Shown here: one piece after another, positions 56,214 through 64,000 of the stretch
How the letters are laid out: each line of letters starts with the position of its first letter
How positions within the stretch are numbered: the stretch's first letter is position 1
From: Corynebacterium simulans
Lineage (GTDB): Bacteria; Actinomycetota; Actinomycetes; Mycobacteriales; Mycobacteriaceae
Length of the DNA: 64,000 bases
Assembly (NCBI RefSeq): GCF_001586215.1
Contig: NZ_CP014634.1
Coordinates: 1,984,001-2,048,000 of the forward strand
Direction: 5' to 3'
The notes under the pieces: model-generated
Told to the model about the DNA's origin: nothing
The model's database searches: none
Seen by the model: the letters and a program-made list of their open reading frames with translations, nothing else
Translations under genes and position numbers: made by a program

Positions 56214-57026
56214 TTAGGCCATCTTTGAGTAGAAGCTGCCGATGAGCGGTGCGGCAATCGGGGTAGGAATGATTTGGCCAAGCGTATTCATGGCCTTCGA
56301 CAGCGGGCCTGGCACCACGCGGCGCTGGTTGCGAGCCATAGCCTCTAGGGTCTCTGCGGAGCAGGACTCGTAGGTGGTCCACAGGAAGTCAGGAACTACC
56401 TTATCTACGATGGACTGCTCTTCTTCCGGGATGACGGCATCGCGCACCGGGCCGGGGGCTAGCAAGGTACAGCTGACGCCAGATCCTTTGAGCTCGTAGT
56501 GCAGCGCCTCGGTGAAAGCGTTGACGCCTGCCTTTGTAAATACATAGGTGGCGTTGTTCGGGATGGAGACGTTGCCCGCTGCAGAACCAACGTTGCAGAT
56601 AGCGCCGGAGCGACGCGGCAGCATCTGGTCCAAAGCGGCGCGGGTCAGGCGGTGCACGGCCTTGCCGTTGAGATCGAATTGCTTGTTCTCATAGTCCCAG
56701 TCCTGGTCCATGAATTTGCCAAAGCTGGCGATGCCCGCGGAGTTGACGATGATGGAAATCTCTTTGCCGGCCATGAACTCGATGACGCGGTCGACGTCGG
56801 CTTCCTTTGCTAAGTCGGCGGCCAGAGCGATCGCATCGATCTCGTGCTTCGTCTTCAGTTCATCCGCGATGCGCTCGAGGACTTCCTGGCGGCGCGCCAC
56901 CAAAATGACGTTATAACCGCGGGCGGCCAGATCGCGCGCCATCGCCTCGCCGATGCCCTGGCTAGCGCCCGTAAGTAGCGCATAGGAATTGCGGGTGGGT
57001 GCGGGAAGACCTGCGTTTTTAGCCAT
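56214..57026 (-). CDS. Short-chain dehydrogenase/reductase
   Basis: NAD(P)-dependent oxidoreductase of 270 residues. Cofactor motif TGASQGIG, NSAG-type loop (IIVNSAGIASFG), serine in CNVGSAAG, and catalytic Tyr-x-x-x-Lys in YVFTKAG. Substrate not predictable. ATG 57026 has GAAAGGACAC 6-10 bases upstream. Divergent from the PspC gene; CATCAGG / CCTGATG (57084-57115) lies between them. Confidence 0.9.
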   Translation of the reverse strand: MAKNAGLPAPTRNSYALLTGASQGIGEAMARDLAARGYNVILVARRQEVLERIADELKTKHEIDAIALAADLAKEADVDRVIEFMAGKEISIIVNSAGIASFGKFMDQDWDYENKQFDLNGKAVHRLTRAALDQMLPRRSGAICNVGSAAGNVSIPNNATYVFTKAGVNAFTEALHYELKGSGVSCTLLAPGPVRDAVIPEEEQSIVDKVVPDFLWTTYESCSAETLEAMARNQRRVVPGPLSKAMNTLGQIIPTPIAAPLIGSFYSKMA

Positions 57027-57172
57027 TGTGATTGTGTCCTTTCGCCGAAAAGAAGTTTTCAACCAGCGTAGACGAAAGCAAAACATCAGGGTGATTCTCG
57101 GGGTTTTACCTGATGCGTGTGGCCTGCCGAGAAGCTTTAATGGAAGGCGCACACTAAGAAGAAAGGACAATC

Positions 57173-57358
57173 ATGAATACCCGTTTGACCCGCTCGAGCA
57201 CAGATTTGTACATCGGAGGCGTGTGCGGCGGCATTGCTCAGACCTACAACCTGGATCCCACGTTGGTGCGCATCCTCTTCGTTGTTGCCACTTTGGCAGG
57301 CTTTTCCGGTGTGCTGGCTTATATCATCCTGTGGGTCGTGATGCCGGTAGGCAGCTAA
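57173..57358 (+). CDS. PspC-domain small membrane protein
   Basis: Sixty-one residues, almost all one PspC domain: RSSTDLYIGGVCGGIAQTYN then LDPTLVRILFVVATLAGFSG and a second hydrophobic run. Such proteins are linked to membrane stress. AGAAAGGACAATC precedes the ATG. It ends 3 bases before the opposing sulfatase-like gene. Confidence 0.9.
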   Translation: MNTRLTRSSTDLYIGGVCGGIAQTYNLDPTLVRILFVVATLAGFSGVLAYIILWVVMPVGS

Positions 57359-57361
57359 GCC

Positions 57362-58024
57362 CTACTGCAGTGGCCCAAAGCCCATGAACCTATGCCAGGT
57401 TTCCCATTCATCGCGGAGCCTGGCGGCGTGGTGTGCGGGGCTGGCGACGTCGTCGATAAGCACCGCGTCCTGCATGCGCACGCCATTGTCGAAGAACAAC
57501 GCCGCGTGCCCGGAAGCGCCATAGCGCACGACAGGAACGAGGTTGAGGCCGTCGAAGGAAAGATGCGCATTCGGGCGCACATCAAGGCCCGCGATGGCGG
57601 CAAGCGTCGGCGCCAGGTCCATCGGGGAGACTAGCTCTGGGCACGGCTCCACCAGCTTTTGATCCGTAACACCCGGCCACGACAGCGACATCGGCGAGGG
57701 CCCGCCGCTTAAGGAACACACAGCAAGGACGCTGTGCTTGGCGACGTCGCGCAACCGCGCCGGCTCCGCAGGTTCCTCGAGCAGCCGGAACACGGGCTGC
57801 TCAGCAGTGCCGGGGGCCGAGTCGATGTCCTCGCTGATACGGTAGCCGGCCTCGCGGAAGATATCGGTGATACGGGTTGTGGCGCCGCGCTGCGGATACT
57901 GGCCGGTCAGAACCGAGTTGCGCGATTGTGCGTATTCCGGCGAAGGCGCCCATGCGTTGGCAAAACGCATGCCGATGAGCGCTTCTTCTGGGGCAGTGAC
58001 GAAGGTGGCCAGCGTGATATCCAT
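57362..58024 (-). CDS. Short sulfatase-like protein with altered active site
   Basis: Protein of 220 residues resembling alkaline phosphatase/sulfatase-fold enzymes: APSPEYAQSRNSVLTGQYPQ aligns with the family block CSPSRxxLLTG, and LVSPMDLAPTLAAIAGL with the late conserved helix. The usual nucleophile cysteine or serine position appears to be tyrosine here (YAQSR), and the protein is about half the usual length, without the N-terminal metal site. It is probably inactive as a sulfatase, or has a changed role. TAAAAT 8 bases before the ATG suggests it is still expressed. Convergent with the PspC gene. Confidence 0.65.
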   Translation of the reverse strand: MDITLATFVTAPEEALIGMRFANAWAPSPEYAQSRNSVLTGQYPQRGATTRITDIFREAGYRISEDIDSAPGTAEQPVFRLLEEPAEPARLRDVAKHSVLAVCSLSGGPSPMSLSWPGVTDQKLVEPCPELVSPMDLAPTLAAIAGLDVRPNAHLSFDGLNLVPVVRYGASGHAALFFDNGVRMQDAVLIDDVASPAHHAARLRDEWETWHRFMGFGPLQ

Positions 58025-58069
58025 GCTTTGTCATTTTAGGCGCGCTTACTAATCCAGACCGATAAAACC

Positions 58070-58122
58070 AAAGAAAAGGCCACCAATCTGTGGAAGAAAC
58101 TTTCCAGTAAAGTGGCCTTTTC
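58070..58122 (-). terminator. Terminator after tRNA-Arg
   Basis: AAAAGGCCAC (58074-58083) and GTGGCCTTTT (58112-58121) pair across a loop that may contain a second hairpin (TGGAAGAAACTTTCCA). The minus strand ends in TTTTCTTTGG. Confidence 0.75.
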
Positions 58123-58127
58123 GGCGG

Positions 58128-58201
58128 TGCCCCCAGCAGGACTCGAACCCGCGACACATGGGGTAGAAACCCACTGCTCTAATCCGCTGAGCTATGGAGG
58201 C
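58128..58201 (-). tRNA. tRNA-Arg (UCU)
   Basis: Minus-strand cloverleaf: acceptor GCCTCCA / TGGGGGC (one G-U pair), D arm GCTC..GAGC, anticodon stem GTGGG / CCCAT with loop TTTCTAC and anticodon TCT (reads AGA), T loop TTCGAGT. Discriminator A; CCA not encoded. Confidence 0.9.
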
Positions 58202-58257
58202 TTAGGCCTTCATCTTAGATCAGCCAGCCTCGCGCGCTAAAAGTAGGGCTTAGCGTC

Positions 58258-59223
58258 TTAGGCCTTGTCCGCTTCTGCCGAGTGGGCGGACTTGTGAAGA
58301 AGGGTTTCTTCGCTCTCGCCGCCAACGGAAAGGATGAGATCTACCAGCTGGTTGGCGGCAGGGGAAAGGTCGCGGTCGCGGCGGTAGATGAGCAAGGACT
58401 GCATCGGTGGGATGCCTTCTGCAATCTCGCGGAGGTGAATGCCGCGGTGGTTGAGCGCCTGCGCCGAGCTGGGGACAAGGCACACGCCGATGCCGCCGGA
58501 AACCAGCGGGAGGCCGGTCTGGAGGGTAGAGATTTCTTGGACGCGGCTAGGGACGGCGTCCGGGTGCTTGGCAAAGACCTGGTCCAGCAGCTCAGGAAGG
58601 CCAACGAATTCAGGGTTGCGCGGAGGCAGGATCCACGTTTCTTCCGCGATGTCGTGAAGGGAAACAGGGTTGGGCAGGTGCTGGAGGCGATCCGGTACAG
58701 CGACGCGGAATTCCATCTCGCTGGCTACATGGACGTTGAGCTCGTCGTGGTAACGCTGGGCAAATGCGTGTGGGTCAGTCGAAGGCATCAGGCCTAGGTC
58801 GATGGAGCCTTCGAGGATGCGGCGCAGGGTTATGGTCGGTTCCGGATCGTCCAAGAAGATGTTGACCTCAGGGGCGCGTTCCACCATGCGGTGAAGAACC
58901 TCTGGCATAAACAGCCAGTTGAACTCCGGCGCAGATGCGATAGAGACGCTGCCGGCGGCGCCGCTGGCGATCTCGGTGATGCGCTGTGCGGCGTCGCTAA
59001 GCAGGGTGTCCATCTTCGCTGCGATGGAATAGAGGTAGTCGCCCGCTTCGGTGGTCTTAACACCGGCGCGGCCGCGGGTCAGGAGTCGAACGTCAAGCTC
59101 CTTTTCGAGCTTACGGATAGAGAGACTGAGAGAAGGCTGAGTCATATCTAGAGCTTCAGCCGCATGAGTGAAAGATCCGTAGTCCACTACGGAACGAAAG
59201 TAGAGTAGCTGGCGTGAATCCAT
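58258..59223 (-). CDS. LysR-family transcriptional regulator
   Basis: Regulator of 321 residues: N-terminal helix-turn-helix (LLYFRSVVDYGSFTHAAEAL, then TQPSLSLSIRKLEKEL) and a C-terminal effector domain from about 90. A cysteine occurs in GIGVCLVP, but the paired redox cysteines of OxyR are not seen, so OxyR is unlikely. The effector is unknown. CATAAT stands 8 bases before the ATG (leaderless). Divergent from the CopD-CtaG gene 75 bases away, which is a candidate target. Confidence 0.9.
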   Translation of the reverse strand: MDSRQLLYFRSVVDYGSFTHAAEALDMTQPSLSLSIRKLEKELDVRLLTRGRAGVKTTEAGDYLYSIAAKMDTLLSDAAQRITEIASGAAGSVSIASAPEFNWLFMPEVLHRMVERAPEVNIFLDDPEPTITLRRILEGSIDLGLMPSTDPHAFAQRYHDELNVHVASEMEFRVAVPDRLQHLPNPVSLHDIAEETWILPPRNPEFVGLPELLDQVFAKHPDAVPSRVQEISTLQTGLPLVSGGIGVCLVPSSAQALNHRGIHLREIAEGIPPMQSLLIYRRDRDLSPAANQLVDLILSVGGESEETLLHKSAHSAEADKA

Positions 59224-59298
59224 AGGGGATAATTATGCCAGAACTTAAAAGATTATTCGTTTTAGGTAAGAAGACGGTTTGGGCGGTAGACTGCGCCT

Positions 59299-61419
59299 AT
59301 GGAAAAGCGGGAAGAAACTGCCAGCTCAGCGGCTCGCGCGGCTTCGGCAACGGATTCACCGGCGCAGGGCGCTGCGTCCAAGAACACAGTTTTCAAAGGT
59401 GGAAAACGTGGCGCCAAAGGTGCTACAACGGTCTACCTCGCGGCTCTTATCGTTTCAGGGCTGGTTGCTGGTGTCATTTCCCTGTTCTTTCTGGCGGAGT
59501 CACTCGCGGCATTGGGCATTCCCGATCCCGGGCGTTTGACCACATTCGGCCTGCCATTTTTCCGCGGCGTCGCCTGGATTTTAATGGCGCTGTCGGTGGG
59601 CTCGTACATGGTTTCAGCCTTTCTCGTTGCGCCGCAAATTCCTAAAAAAGACAATGATTGTCTCATTGAGTCGCGCTTAAGCGTCGATGGACACATCGCC
59701 GCCCGCGCCGGCGCCCTGGCAGCTTTTGGCGTGGCAGTGGTATCTCTGCTGGAAGTGCCGCTGGTTATGTCCGATCTGACGGGCACGCCTTTCCTCAAAG
59801 TCCTCAACCCGCAGCTGATGAGCATGGCGATGGATAGCATTTCCACCTCCCAGGCCTGGTTGGTTACAGCCGCCATCGCGGTTGTTGCCGGCGTGCTGGG
59901 CCTGGTTTCTAAGAAATGGTCCCTGCAGCCCATTGCGTTTTTCTTCGCACTCATGCAGATTGTGCCCCTCGGCATGGAAGGTCACTCTGCTTCCGGCGGC
60001 GATCATGATTACGGCACGAACTCCCTGCTCTTCCACCTTTTCTTCATGGTGCTTTGGGTGGGTGGATTGCTGGGGCTTATAGCCCATAGTCGCCGTCTGG
60101 GACCAGACATGCCTACGGCTGTGCGCCGCTACTCGGTGGTTGCTTTCATCTCCATCGTGGCTATGGCCGCCTCCGGCGTGATTAATGCGCTCATCCGCGT
60201 TGAGCTAGCAGACCTGTTTAGCACCCGCTATGGCCTTATCATCGTCACCAAGGCGGTGCTTACTGTTCTGCTTGCCGTCTTTGGACTAGCGCATCGCCAG
60301 ATCACCATGCCGCAGCTGGAGCGCCGTCCGCTGCTTTTCCGCCGCGTCGCATTCGTGGAAATCCTCGTGATGGCAGCCACCGTGGGCGTGGCTATTTCCA
60401 TGGGCCGCACGCCGCCCCCGCCGCCGCGCGATCCGAACCTGAACAACATGCAGGTGCTCTTGGGCTACGAGCTTCTCGACGCCCCGACGGTGACCAACGT
60501 CTGGACCATGTACCGCTATGACCTCATGTTTGGCACTTTGGGGCTCGTGCTTGCTGCCGCCTATGGCTACGCGCTGCTGCGCCTGCGCCGCCGCGGCCTT
60601 AACTGGTCGCGGGTCCGAACCACCTGGTTTATGCTGGGCGCCTTAGGCCTGACCTTCATCATGAGCTCGGGCATCGGCCTTTATATCCCGGCGCTTTATT
60701 CCATACACATGCTGGGGCATATGCTCCTTTCCATGGCGGTTCCGCTCTTCCTCGTGCTCGGCGCACCGCTGACCTTGGTGATGGAGGCCTTTGAGCCCGG
60801 CGCGCCGGGGCGTCCCACTGTCCATGACTTGGCGGTGGCGGTAACTAAGTCGAAGCTTTTGAAGTTTCTTACCCATCCGGCGGTCAATCTGATTCAGTTC
60901 CTGACCTTTTTGTACGTGCTCTACCTTTATCCGGAGCTGTATCAGTTCGCGGTTTCTGAGCATGCCGGCCACGTAATCATGAACTGGGTCTTCTTGGTCT
61001 CGGGCTATATCTATTACTGGGAGGTTATCGGCCCGGATCCGTTGCCGTTCCGCGCGCCGACTAACCTGCGCCTTCTGGTGTTGTTCTTCTCGATGCCGCT
61101 GCACCTTTTCGCCGGCGTCTACCTGATGCAGCTGCAGAGCGTGCTCGGCGTGGAGTTTTATGAGTCGCTGGGGCTGCCGTGGCACCCGGACTTGCTGCAG
61201 GATCAGCGCGTGGGCGGCGGCATCGCGTGGGGCTTTGGCCAGTTCCCGTTGGTCATCGTCTTTGGCAAACTTTTTTTGGACTGGCTGCGCGATGACCGTG
61301 CTACCGCTCGCCGCCACGATGCAAAGGCAGAGGTCGACGGCGATGCGGAGCTGGAGGATTACAACGAAATGTTGCGCCGCATGAGTGAGGGCGACGCCAC
61401 TGGATTCCGGCAGCAGTAA
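59299..61419 (+). CDS. CopD-CtaG fusion protein, copper import/oxidase assembly
   Basis: Membrane protein of 706 residues. After a polar N-terminus of about 45 residues, the first half (to about 370) is a CopD-like copper transport domain with GLIAHSRRLGPD and FGLAHRQITMP. The second half (about 390-670) is a CtaG-type oxidase assembly domain with a helix containing LYSIHMLGHMLLSM, the histidines HAGHVIMNW, and HPDLLQDQRVGGGIAW. Both parts bind or move copper, likely for the CuB site of CtaD. TAGACT 6 bases before the ATG marks a leaderless start. A terminator at 61472 follows. Confidence 0.9.
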   Translation: MEKREETASSAARAASATDSPAQGAASKNTVFKGGKRGAKGATTVYLAALIVSGLVAGVISLFFLAESLAALGIPDPGRLTTFGLPFFRGVAWILMALSVGSYMVSAFLVAPQIPKKDNDCLIESRLSVDGHIAARAGALAAFGVAVVSLLEVPLVMSDLTGTPFLKVLNPQLMSMAMDSISTSQAWLVTAAIAVVAGVLGLVSKKWSLQPIAFFFALMQIVPLGMEGHSASGGDHDYGTNSLLFHLFFMVLWVGGLLGLIAHSRRLGPDMPTAVRRYSVVAFISIVAMAASGVINALIRVELADLFSTRYGLIIVTKAVLTVLLAVFGLAHRQITMPQLERRPLLFRRVAFVEILVMAATVGVAISMGRTPPPPPRDPNLNNMQVLLGYELLDAPTVTNVWTMYRYDLMFGTLGLVLAAAYGYALLRLRRRGLNWSRVRTTWFMLGALGLTFIMSSGIGLYIPALYSIHMLGHMLLSMAVPLFLVLGAPLTLVMEAFEPGAPGRPTVHDLAVAVTKSKLLKFLTHPAVNLIQFLTFLYVLYLYPELYQFAVSEHAGHVIMNWVFLVSGYIYYWEVIGPDPLPFRAPTNLRLLVLFFSMPLHLFAGVYLMQLQSVLGVEFYESLGLPWHPDLLQDQRVGGGIAWGFGQFPLVIVFGKLFLDWLRDDRATARRHDAKAEVDGDAELEDYNEMLRRMSEGDATGFRQQ

Positions 61420-61462
61420 TCGTTGCAGTAGAGCCGGTTATTTTTCTGAGCGAAGTTCTTTT

Positions 61463-61532
61463 TGTGGATAGATCCCCTGCCGCTTCGGGCAGGGGATTAA
61501 CTTTTGTTGACGCTTCCAACAAGTTATCCACA
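61463..61532. promoter_or_regulatory. DnaA boxes flanking a terminator, upstream of ssb
   Basis: TTATCCACA (61524-61532) is a perfect DnaA box; TGTGGATAG (61463-61471) is a one-mismatch box in opposite orientation. The perfect box is embedded in AAGTTATCCACAGCT, identical to the sequence at 14531-14545. The boxes flank the terminator at 61472. Confidence 0.55.
61472..61506 (+). terminator. Terminator after the CopD-CtaG gene
   Basis: ATCCCCTGCC / GGCAGGGGAT (61472-61481 with 61488-61497), 6-base loop, then TAACTTTTGTT. Confidence 0.85.
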
Positions 61533-61681
61533 GCTAGGAAAATCGGCCCTTGTGACAGTGCTAGGACGCTAGCGATGATTCGAGCAAGGAAGGCATTTAC
61601 ACGACCTCCTTAAAACACCGCGAGGCAGGAAGACCTGTACTCACAAGTTTCGCTAGCTCAGCAAAGGGTTTTCTAAAGCAC

Positions 61682-62281
61682 ATGTCTCAGCTACCAATCA
61701 CCATCACCGGCCACCTCACGCACGAACCCGAGCTCATTAAAGTCAACACCGACATGTACAAGGCGCGCCTGCGCGTGGCATCGTCCCGCCGCATCCCGGT
61801 GGATAACGCGGACAACGGAGTCCGCGAGTGGCGCGATACCGACCTCATCTACATCGACGTGGAGCTGTGGGGTCAGTTCGCGATCAACGTTAAGAAGTCA
61901 TTGCACCGCGGAATGCCGGTCATCGTGGTCGGCTCGGTCTGCTCCGATTCCTGGCTGGCGCCCGATGGCCAGAATAAGTTCCGCACCTTTATCAAGGCTT
62001 TCTATGTCGGCCTAGACCTAAACCGCTACGTTATCTCCTCCCGCAAGCTCGAGCGCGTCTATGAAACCGACGGATTGGAGGCACCTGCTTCGGGCGAGAC
62101 GATGCCGGAAGTCGATGTGGACAGGACGGCGTCGATGGCCGCAGGTGCCGGCACCCAAGACCATGACGATAAGCACGACACCGCAGCCGATCGCCGTCAA
62201 GCTGCGCATAGTAAGGCGAATACAGCCGAGGAGTCGTTCGAGGAGACCGAGGCGCCCGCCGAGCAATCGGTAGGCAGCTAA
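61682..62281 (+). CDS. ssb: Single-stranded DNA-binding protein paralogue
   Basis: Protein of 199 residues with one OB fold at about 1-115 (PITITGHLTHEPEL, RVASSRRIPV, YIDVELWGQFA, KKSLHRGMPVIVVG). The acidic, low-complexity tail ends EAPAEQSVGS and lacks the canonical DDDIPF tip that binds partner proteins. It is therefore more likely a secondary SSB than the replicative one, which in actinobacteria lies with rpsF/rplI. The ATG 61682 has no close ribosome-binding site (AAAGGG is 23 bases away). DnaA boxes lie upstream. Confidence 0.85.
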   Translation: MSQLPITITGHLTHEPELIKVNTDMYKARLRVASSRRIPVDNADNGVREWRDTDLIYIDVELWGQFAINVKKSLHRGMPVIVVGSVCSDSWLAPDGQNKFRTFIKAFYVGLDLNRYVISSRKLERVYETDGLEAPASGETMPEVDVDRTASMAAGAGTQDHDDKHDTAADRRQAAHSKANTAEESFEETEAPAEQSVGS

Positions 62282-62310
62282 GCACCGCCTTGTGGATGCC
62301 TGCGACCTGG

Positions 62311-62371
62311 GCGCCCCGGGGAGGTGCAAAGCGGGGGATTGAAATCACACGCTAATCCCAGCCCGGGGCGC
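62311..62371 (+). other. Two-tier inverted repeat between ssb and ettA
   Basis: GCGCCCCGGG (62311-62320) and CCCGGGGCGC (62362-62371) pair perfectly; inside, GGGATT (62335-62340) pairs with AATCCC (62354-62359). No T run follows, so it is not a standard terminator. It may be a structured leader or a weak terminator for ssb. Confidence 0.5.
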
Positions 62372-62441
62372 TAGGTACATCCATGTCATGTACTCTTTGT
62401 TGTGTTATAAACCATTCCCAAGTTCAAGCAAAGGGTGAAAC

Positions 62442-64000
62442 ATGGGCGAATTCATCTACACGATGAAAAACGTGCGTAAGGCAGTCGGCGAGAAGCTCAT
62501 TCTCGACAATGTAACGATGGCCTTCTACCCAGGCGCCAAGATTGGCGTCGTCGGCCCGAATGGTGCAGGTAAGTCCTCCATTCTGAAGATTATGGCCGGC
62601 ATTGATCAGCCTTCCAACGGTGAAGCATTCATCGACCCGGGCAAGACCGTGGGCATCCTCATGCAGGAGCCACCGCTCAACGAGGAAAAGACCGTCCGCG
62701 GCAACGTGGAAGAGGGCCTCGGTGACATCTTCGAGAAGAAGCAGCGCTTCGAAGCTATCGCGGAAGAGATGGCTACCAACTACACCGACGAGCTCATGGA
62801 AGAAATGGGCAAGCTGCAGGAGGAGCTGGACGCTGCCGACGCCTGGGAGGTCGACTCCAAGATCGAGCAGGCCATGGAAGCGCTGCGCTGCCCGCCTTCC
62901 GATGCCCCGGTAAACAACCTTTCCGGTGGTGAGCGCCGCCGCGTTGCGCTGGCGAAGCTGCTGCTTTCCGAGCCTGACCTGTTGCTGCTCGACGAGCCAA
63001 CCAACCACCTGGACGCCGAGTCCGTGGAGTGGCTGGAAAAGCACCTTGCTGACTATCCGGGTGCCGTCCTAGCCGTTACCCACGACCGTTACTTCCTCGA
63101 CCACGTCGCGGGTTGGATCTGTGAGGTTGACCGCGGCAAGCTCTACCCATACGAGGGCAACTACTCCACCTACCTGGAGAAGAAGGCCGAGCGTCTCGAG
63201 GTTGCTGGCGCCAAGGATAAGAAGCTGCAAAAGCGCCTGAAGGAAGAGCTCGCCTGGGTTCGTTCCGGTGCCAAGGCACGCCAGGCAAAGAACAAGGCTC
63301 GTCTCCAGCGCTATGAGGAGATGGCTGCTGAGGCTGAGCAGTACCGCAAGCTCGACTTCGAAGAAATCCAGATCCCAACCCCTCCACGCCTGGGTAACAA
63401 GGTTGTTGAGGTTAAGAATCTGGTCAAGGGCTTCGATGGTCGCACCCTGATCAAGGATCTCTCCTTCACCCTGCCGCGTAACGGCATCGTGGGCGTCATC
63501 GGCCCGAACGGCGTCGGTAAGTCCACCCTGTTCAAGACCATCGTTGGCTTGGAGCAGCCGGACGAGGGCACCGTCGAGGTTGGCGAGACCGTCAAACTGT
63601 CCTACGTTGACCAGGGCCGCGAGAACATTGACCCAGAGGCAACCGTCTGGGAGGTCGTTTCTGACGGATTGGATTACATCCACGTCGGCCAGAACGAAAT
63701 GCCTTCTCGTGCATACCTGTCCGCATTCGGTTTCAAGGGCCCGGACCAACAGAAGCCTTCCAAGGTGCTCTCCGGTGGTGAGCGCAACCGCCTGAACCTG
63801 GCGCTGACCCTGAAAGAGGGCGGCAACCTGATCCTCCTCGATGAGCCAACCAACGACCTGGACGTCGAGACCCTGGGCTCCCTGGAAAACGCTCTAGAGA
63901 AGTTCCCGGGCTGTGCAGTGGTCATTTCCCACGACCGCTGGTTCCTGGACCGCACATGTACCCACATCCTCGCGTGGGAGGGCAACGTTGCAGAAGGCCA
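62442..64000 (+). CDS. ettA: Energy-dependent translational throttle EttA (ABC-F), 3' end cut by window
   Basis: ABC-F ATPase acting at the ribosomal E site to gate translation by energy level. About 519 residues are present and the frame is still open at the window end; full EttA is about 555. Two ATPase domains: GPNGAGKSSIL / LSGGERRRVALA / LLLLDEPTNHLD and GPNGVGKSTLF / LSGGERNRLNLA / LILLDEPTNDLD. The linker (about 245-310) is charged and helical, as in the family, and includes KARQAKNKARLQRYEE. ATG 62442 follows AAAGGGTGAAAC. Confidence 0.95.
   Translation, partial: MGEFIYTMKNVRKAVGEKLILDNVTMAFYPGAKIGVVGPNGAGKSSILKIMAGIDQPSNGEAFIDPGKTVGILMQEPPLNEEKTVRGNVEEGLGDIFEKKQRFEAIAEEMATNYTDELMEEMGKLQEELDAADAWEVDSKIEQAMEALRCPPSDAPVNNLSGGERRRVALAKLLLSEPDLLLLDEPTNHLDAESVEWLEKHLADYPGAVLAVTHDRYFLDHVAGWICEVDRGKLYPYEGNYSTYLEKKAERLEVAGAKDKKLQKRLKEELAWVRSGAKARQAKNKARLQRYEEMAAEAEQYRKLDFEEIQIPTPPRLGNKVVEVKNLVKGFDGRTLIKDLSFTLPRNGIVGVIGPNGVGKSTLFKTIVGLEQPDEGTVEVGETVKLSYVDQGRENIDPEATVWEVVSDGLDYIHVGQNEMPSRAYLSAFGFKGPDQQKPSKVLSGGERNRLNLALTLKEGGNLILLDEPTNDLDVETLGSLENALEKFPGCAVVISHDRWFLDRTCTHILAWEGNVAEG

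Noticed and set aside
54818..56281. 487-codon frame antisense to the amino-acid symporter
   Set aside because: The plus-strand symporter is clear; the antisense product is rich in Asp, Glu and His without any family match.
58258..59223. Assignment of the LysR gene as oxyR
   Set aside because: The paired redox cysteines of OxyR are not visible and no catalase or alkyl hydroperoxide reductase gene is adjacent.

Overview
The window is a chromosomal segment of a Corynebacterium. The evidence is a type I multidomain fatty acid synthase with a separate acpS and a FasR-type regulator, a class Ib nrdHIE/nrdF ribonucleotide reductase next to ctaD and serB, an actinobacterial DinG/ClpS/DUF2017/murI/rph block, and many genes whose start codon lies 6-8 bases after a TANNNT -10 box (leaderless transcripts). 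From memory, the gene order follows that of C. glutamicum around nrd, fasB, acpS and fasR. I see no prophage, insertion sequence, CRISPR array or rRNA operon. Nearly everything reads as core chromosome with some accessory insertions.

Layout. 1-10 kb: 3' part of a sugar transporter of the major facilitator family, zinc-free ribosomal protein L36, nrdHIE behind two tandem NrdR boxes, a GntR regulator, nrdF, ctaD and serB. 10-22.4 kb: Pth2-like protein, DinG helicase, HNH protein, pncB, then a same-direction series clpS, DUF2017, P1 peptidase, rhomboid, murI, beta-lactamase-fold hydrolase, rph, rdgB, followed by two small membrane proteins on the opposite strand. 22.4-32.8 kb: tRNA-Leu, a secreted phosphoesterase, a pyruvate formate-lyase operon whose glycyl-radical domain is a separate 83-residue gene, a proline iminopeptidase-like hydrolase, an SPFH protein, a decayed acetyltransferase and a secreted HNH nuclease. 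33-47 kb: the 3037-residue fatty acid synthase, a sugar-type ABC transporter, acpS, fasR, bcp and a DUF3618 protein. 47-64 kb: pncA, glsA, tRNA-Lys, L,D-transpeptidase, crtB-crtI, tRNA-His, orn, an amino-acid:sodium symporter, a short-chain dehydrogenase, a PspC protein, a degenerate sulfatase-like protein, tRNA-Arg, a LysR regulator, a CopD-CtaG fusion, an SSB paralogue and the start of ettA (cut by the window edge).

How the genes work together. DNA precursor supply (nrd, rdgB), NAD salvage (pncA, pncB), respiration and copper handling (ctaD, CopD-CtaG), fermentation of pyruvate to formate (pflB, separate glycyl-radical subunit, pflA), membrane lipid synthesis and its control (fas, acpS, fasR), envelope building (murI, L,D-transpeptidase, carotenoid genes) and RNA turnover (rph, orn) are all represented. 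The combination of aa3 oxidase and PFL suggests a facultative anaerobe. The most notable items are the split pyruvate formate-lyase, paired perfect or near-perfect DnaA boxes in two intergenic regions (including the ssb leader), and several unexplained inverted repeats.
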